Shown here: piece by piece, positions 45,400-56,765 of the stretch
How the letters are laid out: every line of letters begins with the position of its first letter
Numbering within the stretch: position 1 is the first letter of the stretch
NCBI RefSeq assembly: GCF_030272615.1
Contig: NC_081405.1
Span: forward strand, 309,783,374-309,847,373
Reading direction: 5' to 3'
DNA from: Cryptomeria japonica
Lineage: Eukaryota > Streptophyta > Pinopsida > Cupressales > Cupressaceae
DNA length: 64,000 nt
Notes under the pieces: generated by a model
Database searches by the model: none
Told to the model about the DNA's origin: nothing
Seen by the model: only the letters and a program-made list of their open reading frames with translations
Translations under genes and position numbers: made by a program

Positions 45400-47310
45400 A
45401 CAACTGTTATGAATAAGCTAGGACAATCCTAGAAAAATGACAAATCTACATTCAACCATAAAATTCCAGATCATAGACCCCTTGGGAAGGGAAGAAGCAG
45501 TGAAGATAGCCTCCCTTAAAGAATTGTTCAAGTACTTTGCAGATAAAATGGATGCCCATTTAGAGGTAGGTTGCTTATAAAATTTCCAAACTAACTTAGC
45601 ACCAAGAGCCAAGTTCTGCTTACCTAGGTCCTTAATCCCAACACCTCCTTTTTCCTTAGGTGCACAAACCCTATCCCAAGCCAACAGGGGAATCCTATTT
45701 TTCTTATTAACATTATCACTCCATAAAAAGGATCTTACAATTGATTGAAGAGCAACCACGGATTTTTAAGGATCCTTCAAAATGGATAATAGATAGATAG
45801 GAACTGCATTTAAAACAGCTCTAATAAGCACAATTTTACCTGAAAAAGTTAACCACTTGTGTGACCAAGAAAGAATCCTAGATGAGATAACCCCTAAAAC
45901 TCGTTCTCAAAAATTATGATTCTCTAAACCGGTATAAAAAGGCAACCCTAAATATTTGCAAGGAAATTGACCCACAGAGAAGCCCCAAAATCAAGATAAT
46001 CTAGTCTGAACCAAAGGGGACACATTAAGGAAGAAATTTGTTGATTTGGTTTGATTAACCTACTGTCCAGAAAACAAAGAATAATCCAAAATGATCTTGT
46101 TAATGACCTAAGCTTCCCCCATAGTAGCTAAGACAAATAGTAAAGTGTCATCTGCAAATAAGGAATGGGTATGGCACATGGTCATATGAGGAATGGAAAT
46201 CCCCTTCCACAGGCCACTCTCTTTGGAAAATGAAATGGCTCTACTAAAAGCTTCAGCCAGAATGATAAACAAAAGGAGTGACAATGGATCCCCTTGCCTA
46301 AGGCCTCTAGATGAGGCAAAGAATCCACATGGAGAACCATTCAAAATTACTAAGAACCTAGCCGTGCTAATACAATCCTGGATCCACTTGACCCATTTAA
46401 TGCCAAACCCAAATCTCGTGAGCATAGACAAAAGAGCCTACAAATTTACCCTATCATAGGTCTTCATCATATCCAATTTGAGAGTCATGACCAAAATAGA
46501 TAACTCAGAGATGGAGTGAAGAATATCATGAGCCACAATAGCCCCTTCTACCATTTCCTTACTAGGGACAAAGCCCCCCTACTCACCCAAAATGATTTTA
46601 CGAATGAGCTTAGCAAGCCTTAATGAAATAGCCTTGGTAATAATTTTATATAGGGTGTTGCATAACACAATTGGGTGAAAGTCTGCAAAAGACTTAGGAT
46701 TCTCGCATTTTGGAATAAGATCAATTAAAGTTGAGTTAAGCTCTTTTAACATAGTCCTATTACATCTAGCTTCTTCTAAAACCAAATGAATATCCTCCCC
46801 AAGAAAAGACCAACATTTTTGGAAGAGGAGAGCTGTAAAGCCATCAAGACTAGGAGCCTTCTCCGGCGACATAGAGAAGACAACATATTTGACTTCTTGA
46901 TTGGAGAAAGGAGCCATGAGCATTGCATTATCCTCATTAGTTGTAAGTTTAGGAATGGAAGAGGCAAAATTATCACTAAAATCAGATAATTCTTCTAAAA
47001 GCAAAGACTTAAAAAAATGGACACCCTCATTAGCAATCTTCGATTCTTCAGTAAAAATAATCCCATCAAAGTTCTGAATACAAGAGATCCTACCACGTTG
47101 GCATTTCAACTTGGTTGAAGCGTGAAAGAATTTGGTGTTTCGATCCCCATCACTCAACCATAAGTCTCTGGATTTTGTACGCTAGTAAATTTCTTCTCTG
47201 GAAAGGATCTCTTCTAAATGAGAATTCAAAGATTTATGTTTTTGAAAAGTAGAAAAATCCATGCCACCATTCATAACCCTGGCATTAAGAGCTTCAAGCT
47301 CTTCCTGAAC
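45400..47310 (-). pseudogene. LINE-A reverse transcriptase
   Basis: Starts after a frameshift in an A-run at about 47320. Readable blocks: WLSDGDRNTKFFHASTK, SLDGFTALLFQKCWSF, ADFHPIVLCNTLYKIITKAI, then a stop where the family has GEQGGF. Next come LKLDMMKTYDRV, SPCGFFASSRGLRQGDPLSL and the catalytic SLFADDTLLF near 46150, with both Asp present. The thumb region follows (45418-45759, FLWSDNVNKKNRIPLLAWDR). At least six stops in one otherwise continuous frame. Confidence 0.9.
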
Positions 47311-47320
47311 CTTAGCCTTC

Positions 47321-48231
47321 TCAAAAAAAAATATTTTTGAAATGCAAAATATTCCATTTCTTGATTTCTAGCTTAAAATAAGAGAGTTTTTTAGCAAACC
47401 GAAACATCCTAGAACCTTTAACACACAGAGTCGCAGACCACCAGGATTGTAAAAGCAACAAAAAGGAAGGATCACAAAACAACATTGGCTCAAACTTAAA
47501 AGAAGAACCACCAGGGGCTTTATCATCAAAGATGGAAAACACAACCGAAAAATGATCTGAACCAACATAAGGCAATACTGAGGAAACCACATCCACATTA
47601 GAGGAGAACCAATTGTCTGACACTAGAAAATGATCAAGTCTCTCAGCAATAAGTGAGAAATCCTTTCTCCTATTAGTCCAAGTAAATGGCCCATTCAAAG
47701 TTTTACAGTCCACCTGGTTATTATTTAAAATGAAAGTAGAAAAATCATCCAAGATACGCTTATTAGGAAGAATGCCCCCACACCTCTCATCATCAGAGCA
47801 GATGGCATTAAAATCTCCTCCAAAAACCATAAAATGACCATGAAGAGGGGACAGAGTGATGGATAAGGAATCCCAAAGAGCTTTCTTACCCCCAATTGAC
47901 ATTGGACCATAAACATTAAACAACCACAGTTTAATATTCAAAACACGACTTCTAACCAAAGCCAACATCTAGCAGGGAGCAGATGCAACCAATTTCAGAT
48001 CAATAGTCATATCCTTCCAAAGGAAGGCCAAACCCCCAGAAGCCCCCATCGAGGGGGATACACAAAAACTCCAAGGCTTCCATTTGGAAACCAACAGATC
48101 AACACCTTGACAATCTAACTTAGTTTCTTGCAAAAGTAATACATCACACCTCATCAAATCCAACTAATATTTAATGAGATGTCTTTTGTTAGGGGAATTT
48201 AAGCCCCTAACATTCCAAGATACAAACTTCA
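47321..48231 (-). pseudogene. LINE-A AP-type endonuclease
   Basis: ORF2 starts at about 48231 with MKFVSWNVRGLNSPNKRHLI. LLLQETKLDCQG carries the catalytic Glu, FGGDFNAI the Asp-Asn pair, RLDHFLVSDNW and SDHFSVVF the final Asp-His. Stops lie near 48165 and 47969, both in one frame. Key residues are kept. The enzyme nicks target DNA for primed reverse transcription. Confidence 0.9.
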
Positions 48232-48678
48232 TTTCCCTTGAGGGGAGGCATCCTCTCCCCTCTTCTCAATTGCTAGATCAACATTCTCTAGCTCAAACTT
48301 CAAGCAACGCTTAGAAGCCACAGACCGAGTAAAAGGTGGACTAATTTTTTTCTTTTTGTAGCCAAACCCTGATTTTGGACTCAAAAGTGTAGACTAAAAT
48401 CCAGCATCAATTTCTAATTGTGTGTAAAAGGTCTTCGGCTTCCTACCCCTCTTCGCAGGACACAGAGAAGGTAAAGAAGGGGATAACAGAAACTGGAGTA
48501 GGGGTTTATTAATCATCGAATCCAAACCTACATTCCCAATTCCCTCCCCAGATAAAACCAAAGACACTTCAACATCCTAAATTTTATTAGATAGAATATC
48601 AAAAGGATTACTAGTTGGGGGGATAACTAGGGAAGAGTTTAAATTAACCAAATCTTGATCAATTGCATCAACTATTTT

Positions 48679-50010
48679 TTATGTAATATTTGAATTCAAA
48701 GTCACATTATGATCAAGTACCACTTTCTGAACTTTAGAAATTAAATCATCATCAGGAAGAAAAGATTCCATACAATTAGCCATCGAGCCAACATCTATCA
48801 GTGAATTGATGGATGGGCCATCCTTCATAGACGAAGGGAAACCTAGCATAATCGCACCTTCCCCATCCTTCTGTAAAACTGAGGGGTTATCACCATCAGC
48901 TTGCAGAGGAGGGGGAGTAAGTCGACAAACCTCATCAACTTTAGAAGTGAGAGGAACAGATTTAGATTTTGAAACATTACCCCCAGGCCATGAGACCTTA
49001 TCTGCAAAAGATATACCCTTAAGAGAAACAAAAAGACCAACATCCATGGTTACCGAAGCCTTAGAAAACCATGCAGAATCACAGACAATACTCTGATGCC
49101 AAATACCATCAATTGACTTCAAATTACAATTAGAAGGAATCACAACAATTGAAGCAATCAAAACACAAATTTTTACCAAAAAAAACCCATCCTCGAAAAC
49201 TGAATGTGAATGTATGAATTTCCCAAATGAATCCCCAATTTTTTGCAAAATATCTAAATCCGAAAATTCATAGGGAAGGCCAAGTAATGAAAAACCAAGT
49301 GGGTACATTTTTAACAATATCTTGTGATGCCGAAAAAAGCAGTTTCCAATTTTCTACAAAAATTAAATTATACCCTACCCACAAATATGAATTTTCCAAA
49401 GCCTTTTGTTTAGCCTCCACAGAATAAAAAATGACAAGGAAAATGTTAGCAGAGAGAACCTCAAAATATAGCATGCCATACCAGAGAGAGTGAATTTTAT
49501 GATAAAGCTTAGAAAGTAGAACATTATCTCCCTTGACCTGAATAATAACTGCCAAAGAATGCAATTCCCTTGTTTTCTTGTCAAAAGGGGCGTCAGCTGC
49601 AGAAATACACTGCATTGGAGACCAAGCTTGCTTTGGTGAGGAATTCTTATTTAAGGGTTTAGTCCCCATAACAGGGGCAACAAACTTTGGTTGAGCCACA
49701 CAAGCAAGGGCTCTCCAAGGGCTATGGTAATGATTAAGCCAAGGTTTTTTTCTAGATCCTCCAATCCCATGCGACTTAGCCTTCCTCAAAAAATTTTGTC
49801 GCGGCCCAAAGAAACCCTTAAAATATGTAGATCGTAGTTTGCCTAGATGCCCTTGATGCCACTCTGATTGAACCTTTGATAACACATCCACCCAAACACC
49901 ATTTCAAAAAAACCACTGCAGGACATGGCCAGAGTGATTTCCGAAGGGATCACGAGGTGGCAATGGGTCACAAAGAGCCTCCTCACCCCAACACCACTTA
50001 TCCTCAGAAA
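48679..50010 (-). pseudogene. LINE-A ORF1 (DUF4283-type RNA-binding protein)
   Basis: Two open pieces in different frames. 49268-49891 carries a basic N-terminus (FFGPRQNFLRKAKSHGIGGS) and a region like the plant DUF4283 domain (VGYNLIFVENWKLLFSASQD). 48679-49317 has PLGFSLLGLPYEFSDLDILQ, IGDSFGKFIHSH and a Ser/Pro-rich C-terminus. The xxLPYEFxDxxIL-IGxxxGxF order is typical of plant LINE ORF1. A CCHC knuckle is not evident. Between 48232 and 48678 are stops and C-terminal debris. Confidence 0.75.
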
Positions 50011-50239
50011 CCCTAAAGTGTGAAAAGTGCAAATTTTCGCCCATTTTTCTGGGATGAGTCAAAATTAATTACTACTCAAGTTCGATGTGTCTTAACAATG
50101 ATTGATTGGAGGATCTATTTTAAAATTATATTATTTAAATTAGATTTTGGCAATATTAACTATAACTCTCACTTCAATAAAATAATATCAATTCTCCGAT
50201 TAATGGGAAGAGGGGAGCTTTGACCTCTCCTCGAGGACA

Positions 50240-50995
50240 ATGAGAATTATTTCTTGGAATGTTAGAGGCCTAAATGCCCCTAACAAGAGATGCTTAATTA
50301 AGTCCCAGATGGACTTAATTAAGTGTGATATTTTTATGTTGCAAGAAACAAAGTTGTCAAAGGAGTCTGCTGATTTGGTTTTTTCATCTTGGAGAAGGTG
50401 GAATTTTCTTTCTTCTCTAGCTTATGGTGCTTCAGGAGGTTTGGCACTGCTTTGGAATAATTATAATATTGAGGTATAGTTAGTGGCATCTGCTACAAAT
50501 TGGATGTTGGCTTTAGTTATAAGCAAGATTTCGAAGGTTAAATTCTGGCTTTTTAACATTTATGCTCCGTCAAGAATTCAAGGGAAGAGTAAGTTATGGG
50601 GTTAATTAAAGAGGATTTCTTCTCCCTTAAAACATGGTTCCTTTATTATCTTCAAGGGTGATTTTAATGCTATCACTGATTTAGATGAGAAAAGAGGAGA
50701 TGTTTTCCCTAATAAAAGGATTATGGATGACTTTGGGGATTTCAGTTCTGATATGAGCCTTTTTTATTGTAAGTCTCAGAATGGGGTTTTCAGATGGACA
50801 AACATGAGAAGGGATTTTTCTCAAATTGCTAGGAGATTAGATCGGTTTTTGTTATCTGAGAATTGGATTGATTCAAATTTTGAATTCTTTTCCTCTATTC
50901 TACCAGTCTCGGCTTCTGATCATTTTCCAATTTCCCTTTTAGTTATAGGGCTTCTTTTAAGTCTCCATTTAAATTTGAGCCCATGTGATTTAGGG
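50240..50995 (+). pseudogene. LINE-B endonuclease
   Basis: MRIISWNVRGLNAPNKRCLI, LQETKLSKES (catalytic Glu), KGDFNAITDLDEKRG, RRLDRFLLSENW and SASDHFPISL (Asp-His). A TAG after NNYNIEV (50477), a second stop near 50603 and a frameshift at about 50945 break it. The start codon is a true ATG. Confidence 0.9.
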
Positions 50996-50999
50996 ATTC

Positions 51000-53165
51000 T
51001 TCCTTTTTGCCTCTGCTTATGAAATGGTGGAATTCTGCTAATTTTTGTTCTAGGTCCCGTATGTTTCAGATTGCTAAGAACTTAAGTTATTTGAAATTGA
51101 ATATTAGGGAATGGAATATCTCGCATTTTAAGAACATTTTTCAGGAGAAACAAAGGATTCAAGATATGATTGAGTTTCTTAATACTCATGTTCTTCAACA
51201 TGGTATGGTGCCACAAGTTTTTGATGAATTGAAGTCACTAAAATTACAGCTTGAGGAGGTGTTAGCTAGAGAGGAAATCTATTGGAGACAAAAATCTAGA
51301 GAGTTATGGCTTTCAGATGGTGATAGGAACACAAAATTTTTTCATTCTTCAACTAAGATTAAAAGCTGTAAGAATAGGATATCTTGTATTCAGTGTCAAA
51401 ATGGGAATTTATTGGCATAGCCAGAGGACATTGCTTTAGAGGTAGTTAGGTTTTTTAAGTCATTATTATCTTCAGAAAATGGAAATCTCAACAATGATAT
51501 TATATCTAATATTCCTCCTTTAGTATCTTTGGAAGACAATAAGATGTTGATGTCTCCCTTTTCCTTAGAAGAAGTTAAGAGTGTTGTCATTCCCATGAAT
51601 CCGGATAAAACTCTGGGACCAGATGGTTTTACTCCTTTATTTTTTCATAAATGTTGGGATTTTGTGGGAAATGATGTTTTATTGGCTCTCGAGGAAGCTA
51701 GGAGAAATATGTCTATTTTAAAAGAACTTAATACTACAATGATTACAATTATTCCTAAAAAAGAGGATACTAAGAATTTTGTTGACTTCCACCCCATTGC
51801 TTTATGTAACACTTTATATAAGATATTTACGAAGGCAATTTCCCTTAGGTTGGCAAAAATTCTACCTAGGATCATTTCATTGGAGCAAGGTGGTTTTGTT
51901 CCCGGAAGGGAGACCACAGAGGGTGCAATTGTAGCACATGAGGTGTTGCATTATATTTCCACCCAAAGAACCCTAGCCATGATACTTAAACTAGACTTGA
52001 TGAAGGCTTATGATAGAGTAGAGTGGGGGGCTTTATGTGTTGTTCTTGAGAAGTTAGGTTTCTCCAAGGCCTGGGTCAAATGAATTCATGCATGTATTTC
52101 TTTTGCAAGATTCTCAGTTTTAATTAATGGTTCTCCTTGTGGTTTTTTCACTTCTTCTAGGGGTTTGAGATAGGGAGATCCCCTTTCTCCCTTTTTGTTT
52201 ATTCTCCTAGCTAAAACCTTTAGTTGGGCTATTAGGGATGCTAAAGTGGGGGAGATTTGGAAAGGTATAAGGATTCAGAATATTCCCCAAAGTATTTCTC
52301 ATTGTCTCTTTGCAAATGATACTCTATTATTTAGACATGCTTCGTTAGTTGAGACAAAAGTGATTAAAGGAATAATACAAAATCATGCATCATTTTCTGC
52401 TCGGAAAGTGAATGATGATAAATCAAAGATTTTTTTCCTCAATACATCACAACTCGTTCAGCATAGGTTGCAATCCTTATGGGTATTTGAGACTAGAAAT
52501 CTTCCATGTACTTACCTTGGGATTCCTTTCTTTGTTAAACAGGATAAAATTGGTTTTTGGGATAAGATTATTTTGGTCATTTCTAAAAAATTCTCTCATG
52601 GAATCATAGATGGTTAACTTTGGCAGGTAAAATTGTTCTCATCAAGTCTATTTTGAATGTTGTTCCCATATATCTCATGTCTGTTTTGAAGTCTCCAAAA
52701 GCAGCTATTGTTAGTTTACAAGATAATCTTAGAGATTTTCTTTGGAACAATAATAAAGATGGCAAGAAGAAACTCCCTTAAGTTGCATGGGATAAGGTAT
52801 GTTTTCCTAAGGAACTTGGGGAAACAGGAATTCGGAGTCTAGAGAATCAAAATTTAGCCTTAGGTGCTAAGTTGGTTTGGAAATTATATGATAAGCCTAG
52901 CTCCTTATGGGCACAAACTATGTTTGCCAAATATTTAAATAATGGACCGAGAGAGTATATTTTTAAAGTCTCAAATTTGCCTTCGAGTTCTGCTATTTGG
53001 AATTTCCTTCGTAAATGTAGATCAATTATTTTGCCTCATCTCTCATGGATTATTCATAATGGTAGAAAGGTCAGATTTTGGGATGAAGTATGGAATGGAC
53101 AAACACCTTTGGTGAATATTAGGGATTGGTCTCCTCTGATCACTGTTCTTTCCTCCATTTGGGGT
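51000..53165 (+). pseudogene. LINE-B reverse transcriptase
   Basis: Blocks in order: RSRMFQIAKNLSYLKLNIRE, LWLSDGDRNTKFFHSSTK, a stop at 51418, LGPDGFTPLFFHKCWDFVGN, DFHPIALCNTLYKIFTKAIS, SLEQGGFVPGRETTEGAIVA, LKLDLMKAYDRVEWGALCVV, a stop at 52081, GLR-stop-GDPLSPF, and the catalytic site as LFANDTLLF. The second Asp of the usual FADD is intact, but the first reads Asn, so this copy is catalytically suspect. Frameshift near 52615. Confidence 0.9.
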
Positions 53166-54479
53166 GTTTTGTAGCAGATTATTTTGAAATTGTGACTAGT
53201 GGACCCCTTAAGCTAGCTAGATGGAAGTCAATTGATTTCCTAGATGTTGATCAAAGCATGAAATTAGATTTTGAAAAGATTTTGGGGCATAGAATTGTAT
53301 TTATTTTTGATTTTGAGGATGAACTTATCTGGACAAAGAATATTTCTAGTAAGTACACTATTAAAGATGGTTACAACTCTCTTATGGTTGCTAAATATTT
53401 ATCATCTTGGCCTTATAAGTTATTTTGGCATTCGTCTTGTCTTCCTAAAAGCTGGAGCCTTTGCTTGGTTGGCAGTTCAGGACAGAGTCCTTTTATGTAT
53501 GAGATTAGACAGGCTTGATATTACTATTGTTTTCCCTTGTGTCCTTTGTAACAAAAAATTGGAATCTTCTTCACACCTGTTCCTACATTGGGATTATGCT
53601 TATGAATGTTGGCAGTGGTTGTTTGAGAAGTTAAATATATCCTTTGTTATTGGTAAGGATCTCATTTCCCATTTTAGATCTTGGCCCTTTATGTTTGCCT
53701 CATCTTTTTATGCATGCCTTTGGATCATATCTCCATCTATTGTGATTTGGAATGTTTGGCTGGAGAGAAACAACGAGATAATTAAAAAAACAAGGGCTCC
53801 TATGTCTAAGGTTTTATTAAAAATTGAGTCTTCAATCTTTGAGGTTGCTTTGTCGTTTATTTATAAGAATTTGGAAAATCTTACTTCTTTTTCACACTGG
53901 GATAGTAGAGTTACTAGAGTTTGGAAGATGCTGTCAGTTTTACCCTCTCATGGTTCAATTTTAAAAAAGAATGATGCAATAGGTAAGAGATGCTCTGCTA
54001 GATGGAAACATCCTCCGCAAGGGCACTTTAAACTAAATTTTGATGGGGCCTCTCATGGTAACCCTGGGCCGGTTGGGGTAGGCATGGGAATTTATGATCA
54101 CAATGCAAATTTTATTTGAGCTAAGTGTCATGCTATTGGCTTTAAAACTAACAATTATGTGGAATTTCATACTTTGTCTTTTGGATTGTATATGGCAATC
54201 TCTTTGGGAATTAAGGACTTAATAATTGAAGGTGATTCTATGGTGATTATTCAATGTGTTATGAAAAAGAAATCGAATTGTTGGAATTTGCAGTATATAC
54301 TTGATCCCATTTTACAAAAATTAGAATTGTTTGAATCTTTCTGGGTATCCCATTGTTACAGAGAAGTTAATAAGATTGCGGATTATTTGGAAAATTTAGC
54401 CATTGATAGAAATGCTAATCAGCGAGAGGTGGGTTTTGAGGAAATTCTTTCTAGGGTATGGGAAGGTTTGCAACAATAG
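53126..54479 (+). pseudogene. LINE-B zf-RVT and RNase H
   Basis: zf-RVT: DELIWTKNISSKYTIKDGYN, then after a frameshift near 53440 GAFAWLAVQDRVLLCMRLDR, CVLCNKKLESSSHLFLHWDY and IWNVWLERNNEI. RNase H: FKLNFDGASHGNPGPVGVG, a TGA at 54117, VEFHTLSFGLYMAISLGIKD, IIEGDSMVIIQCV and SHCYREVNKIADYLENLAI. The acidic residues are present. It ends at a TAG at 54477-54479. Confidence 0.9.
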
Positions 54480-55010
54480 TTATATGATTTTCTTGAGTAA
54501 TGTTGATGTAAAATTTTATGATGATAATTATTCCGCTTTCCCCTTTCATTTCAAGTATTCATGTTCGTTGTCTAGAGGAGAGTTAGAGCTCATGGTATTT
54601 GATACAATGGTGTTTTTCCAAAGGTTTTTTGATACTTTCTTTTTTGGCAGGAAGGTTTTTGGCTCATGGGATTTGGCATAGGGCTTTGGAAAATTTTGTC
54701 TTCTTCCATTGATAGCAGCCGTGGAGTCTACATTTGAAAATCATCCGATGGGTTTTGTTTTTTTTTTGGGCAAATTTTCATATGGGCTCTATGCAAAATT
54801 GATATTATATGTGTTGTGACCGTATTTTGTATGTGGTTTTGGGTGGGGTGTATAAACTGATCCATTAGATACTATAGGTTTATTTTATGAGTTGTGACCA
54901 GAGGTTTTCTTCCCAAGGTTCTTTCCTCTAGTATGCTCTTTGAATCATGTGTAAAAAAAAAAAAAATTATAAAAAAGTGTAGTGGAATAATCCACTTTTA
55001 TTGAAAAAAT
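54480..55010 (+). other. LINE-B 3' region and tail
   Basis: Non-coding. The block tttattttatgagttgtgacc and then cctctagtatgctctttgaa matches the LINE-A 3' end (42150-42240, opposite strand). It ends with an A-run (54952-54966), the stem-loop and ttttattgaaaaaat. Confidence 0.8.
54981..54996 (+). other. LINE-B 3'-terminal stem-loop
   Basis: AGTGGAATAATCCACT: a 6-bp perfect stem with a 4-nt loop, followed by TTTATTG and the A-rich end. Confidence 0.82.
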
Positions 55011-55602
55011 AAACATAATATAAATGTTATAGTGAAAATATATATTTTTCTTAAGAATACAATGCTAATTTAATAACAAAATATATAGAATTATAATTAT
55101 AATAATGACATTAATCTTAAACTTAAATATTAATTATTAGTTTAAGATTATGTTATTTTAGTTTTTATTTACGTAATATTAATTATATTTGATCTTAATA
55201 AAATAAGTATTAATAAATATATAATTATATAATATAACTAATAAAGTGAAATTAGGTATTTTTAATGAAAAATAAATTAAAGATATTTAAATTTATAATT
55301 AAATGTTTTTGGTATTAAAAGCAGCCAAAAATGAGGGGGCTCACCCATATGAACAGTTAGACGGTCAGTGGTAGAACCACTATTCACATATAATCAGCAT
55401 AGTAGCAGCCTTTTGCCTCTATCAAAAACAAAAATCATTCTACGAGAATTTATTGGCAATAAAGTAATACTAATCAAACTTTGAGATATTTGCCACGCCG
55501 AGCAATAAACAAAGAAGTATAAACAAAAGCATAAACTAGCCTTATCCACCCAATGGCTACTAGATATAGACAATAAACCAGAGATCCTCCACATGCAGAA
55601 AA
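55011..55602. other. AT-rich DNA, then unassigned sequence
   Basis: 55011-55320 is very AT-rich with no motif. 55321-55602 may be the 3' untranslated end of the following minus-strand remnant. Confidence 0.45.
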
Positions 55603-56110
55603 TTATTTATTTTTCCCATGGCTCTTCTTAGGGAGCAACTTTCTAGCCCATTCCTTAGTGAGGAATTTGAACAGGGCTTTGTAATCCTCATCCTCCTTGC
55701 CTTTCCCTTTGGTCATGCTTTCCTGCATGAGGCACAGAGTAGTAGCCGAGCATCCCATAACATTCAAAACAAATTTGGAAACATCGTGCATCTTGGACTC
55801 TGCCGCCTCCAATCTGTTGGTGATCACATGCACATTGTCAGAGAGAGCCTCCATTTTTTTTTCTCTAGCTCTGCTAGGTTGGTTTCCTCCTCTTTCACGT
55901 TGTTGGCCTCCTCCACAACCATCATTTTTTCTAGCCTGAAGGTCAGGGAGGGGAAATTGGATGTCTTCGAATTCTTGGAAGAAGTGGGGCTTTTCGAAAC
56001 TTAGGTGGAGCTCACAGAATGAGGGGTTGGATTATTTTGGGCTAGGGCCATTTTATCAATCGAAAAGGAATTGTTAGTGTCATGCGAGGAGGAAGGGTCT
56101 CTCAGGAATT
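55603..56110 (-). pseudogene. C-terminal tail of an unknown coiled-coil ORF (like the LINE-C extra ORF)
   Basis: The open part 55603-55854 encodes SDNVHVITNRLEAAESKMHD and ends in a basic ARKLLPKKSHGKNK. Upstream to about 56110 are degenerate Ser/Pro-rich and Glu/Lys-rich codons with frameshifts. Coiled coil plus basic end resembles the tail of the ORF at 38825-40606 in style; I see no long identity. No N-terminal domain is present. Confidence 0.4.
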
Positions 56111-56389
56111 TTTTGAGGGTTTAGAGGCTAGTCTGCTAGAATGATGGGGGGTATTGGCTTCTTTGGTAATTTCTATAATTAAATGTTATAAAATTATATT
56201 GTATATATTAAAATTACTAAAAATAAAATTATGATTTTCAAAATATATTAATAGAAAATAATATGAACTCCAAAAAAAAGTTTAATTATTTATTGAAATT
56301 TATATTTAATGATATTTAAATGATGTGAATAAACTTTCTATACAATGGCCTACTCACTTACAATGGTTTCATTTCTTTTCTTGAGTTTT

Positions 56390-56765
56390 ATGCTGGTAGA
56401 TGGGTTGGAAAATTGTTTTGTGTAGCCAGGGGTGGTGCGAGGATATTAAATTTTTGTAGTTTAAAAGTTTTCACTGGTGGATGATCTGCTATTACGTTAC
56501 TGTGGTGTTCCTCTCAATCAACTGAAGGGATGACTATGCACCTAATTTCTTTTTGTATGTCAGGCTCTTATGTACCTAATGGGACTGCTATGTAATATGG
56601 AGGGGTTTTTTTTAAATATACCTTGAGGCTTCTTGTAATGGGTAGGTAGGCCTTAAGTTTACTGGCTCTTTCCTTCTAGTGCTTGTTGAACCAGACACCA
56701 TGTAAAATTAAAATTTTAATAAAATTTAGTGGTAAATCCACTTTTATCAAAAAAATAAAAATTTC
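56390..56765 (+). mobile_element. LINE 3' end (severely 5'-truncated)
   Basis: Non-coding text followed by AGTGGTAAATCCACT (56728-56742) and tttatcaaaaaaat. The stem-loop and tail have the same form as in LINE-A and LINE-B, so this is probably a short 5'-truncated insertion of a related LINE. Confidence 0.6.
56728..56742 (+). other. third LINE 3'-terminal stem-loop
   Basis: AGTGG and CCACT arms around TAAAT, then TTTATCAAAAAAAT. The arms are the same as in LINE-A and LINE-B apart from the innermost pair. Confidence 0.75.

Larger units (their letters stand above)
42090..50010 (-). mobile_element. LINE-A: near full-length L1-type plant LINE
   Basis: Minus strand with ORF1 (48679-50010), endonuclease (47321-48231), reverse transcriptase (45400-47310), zf-RVT and RNase H (44020-45294), then a 1.9-kb 3' region ending in a stem-loop (42106-42121) and a T-rich run (42070-42100) that is the A-tail on this strand. 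Stops are many but domain order is complete. It abuts LINE-B head to head at about 50010-50240. Confidence 0.88.
50240..55010 (+). mobile_element. LINE-B: plus-strand LINE without ORF1, head to head with LINE-A
   Basis: Begins at the endonuclease start and runs through reverse transcriptase, zf-RVT and RNase H to a 3' region of about 530 bp ending in the stem-loop (54981-54996) and an A-rich tail. No ORF1 is found upstream, only 230 bp before LINE-A begins on the other strand. The proteins of LINE-A and LINE-B are related but clearly different copies. Confidence 0.88.
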
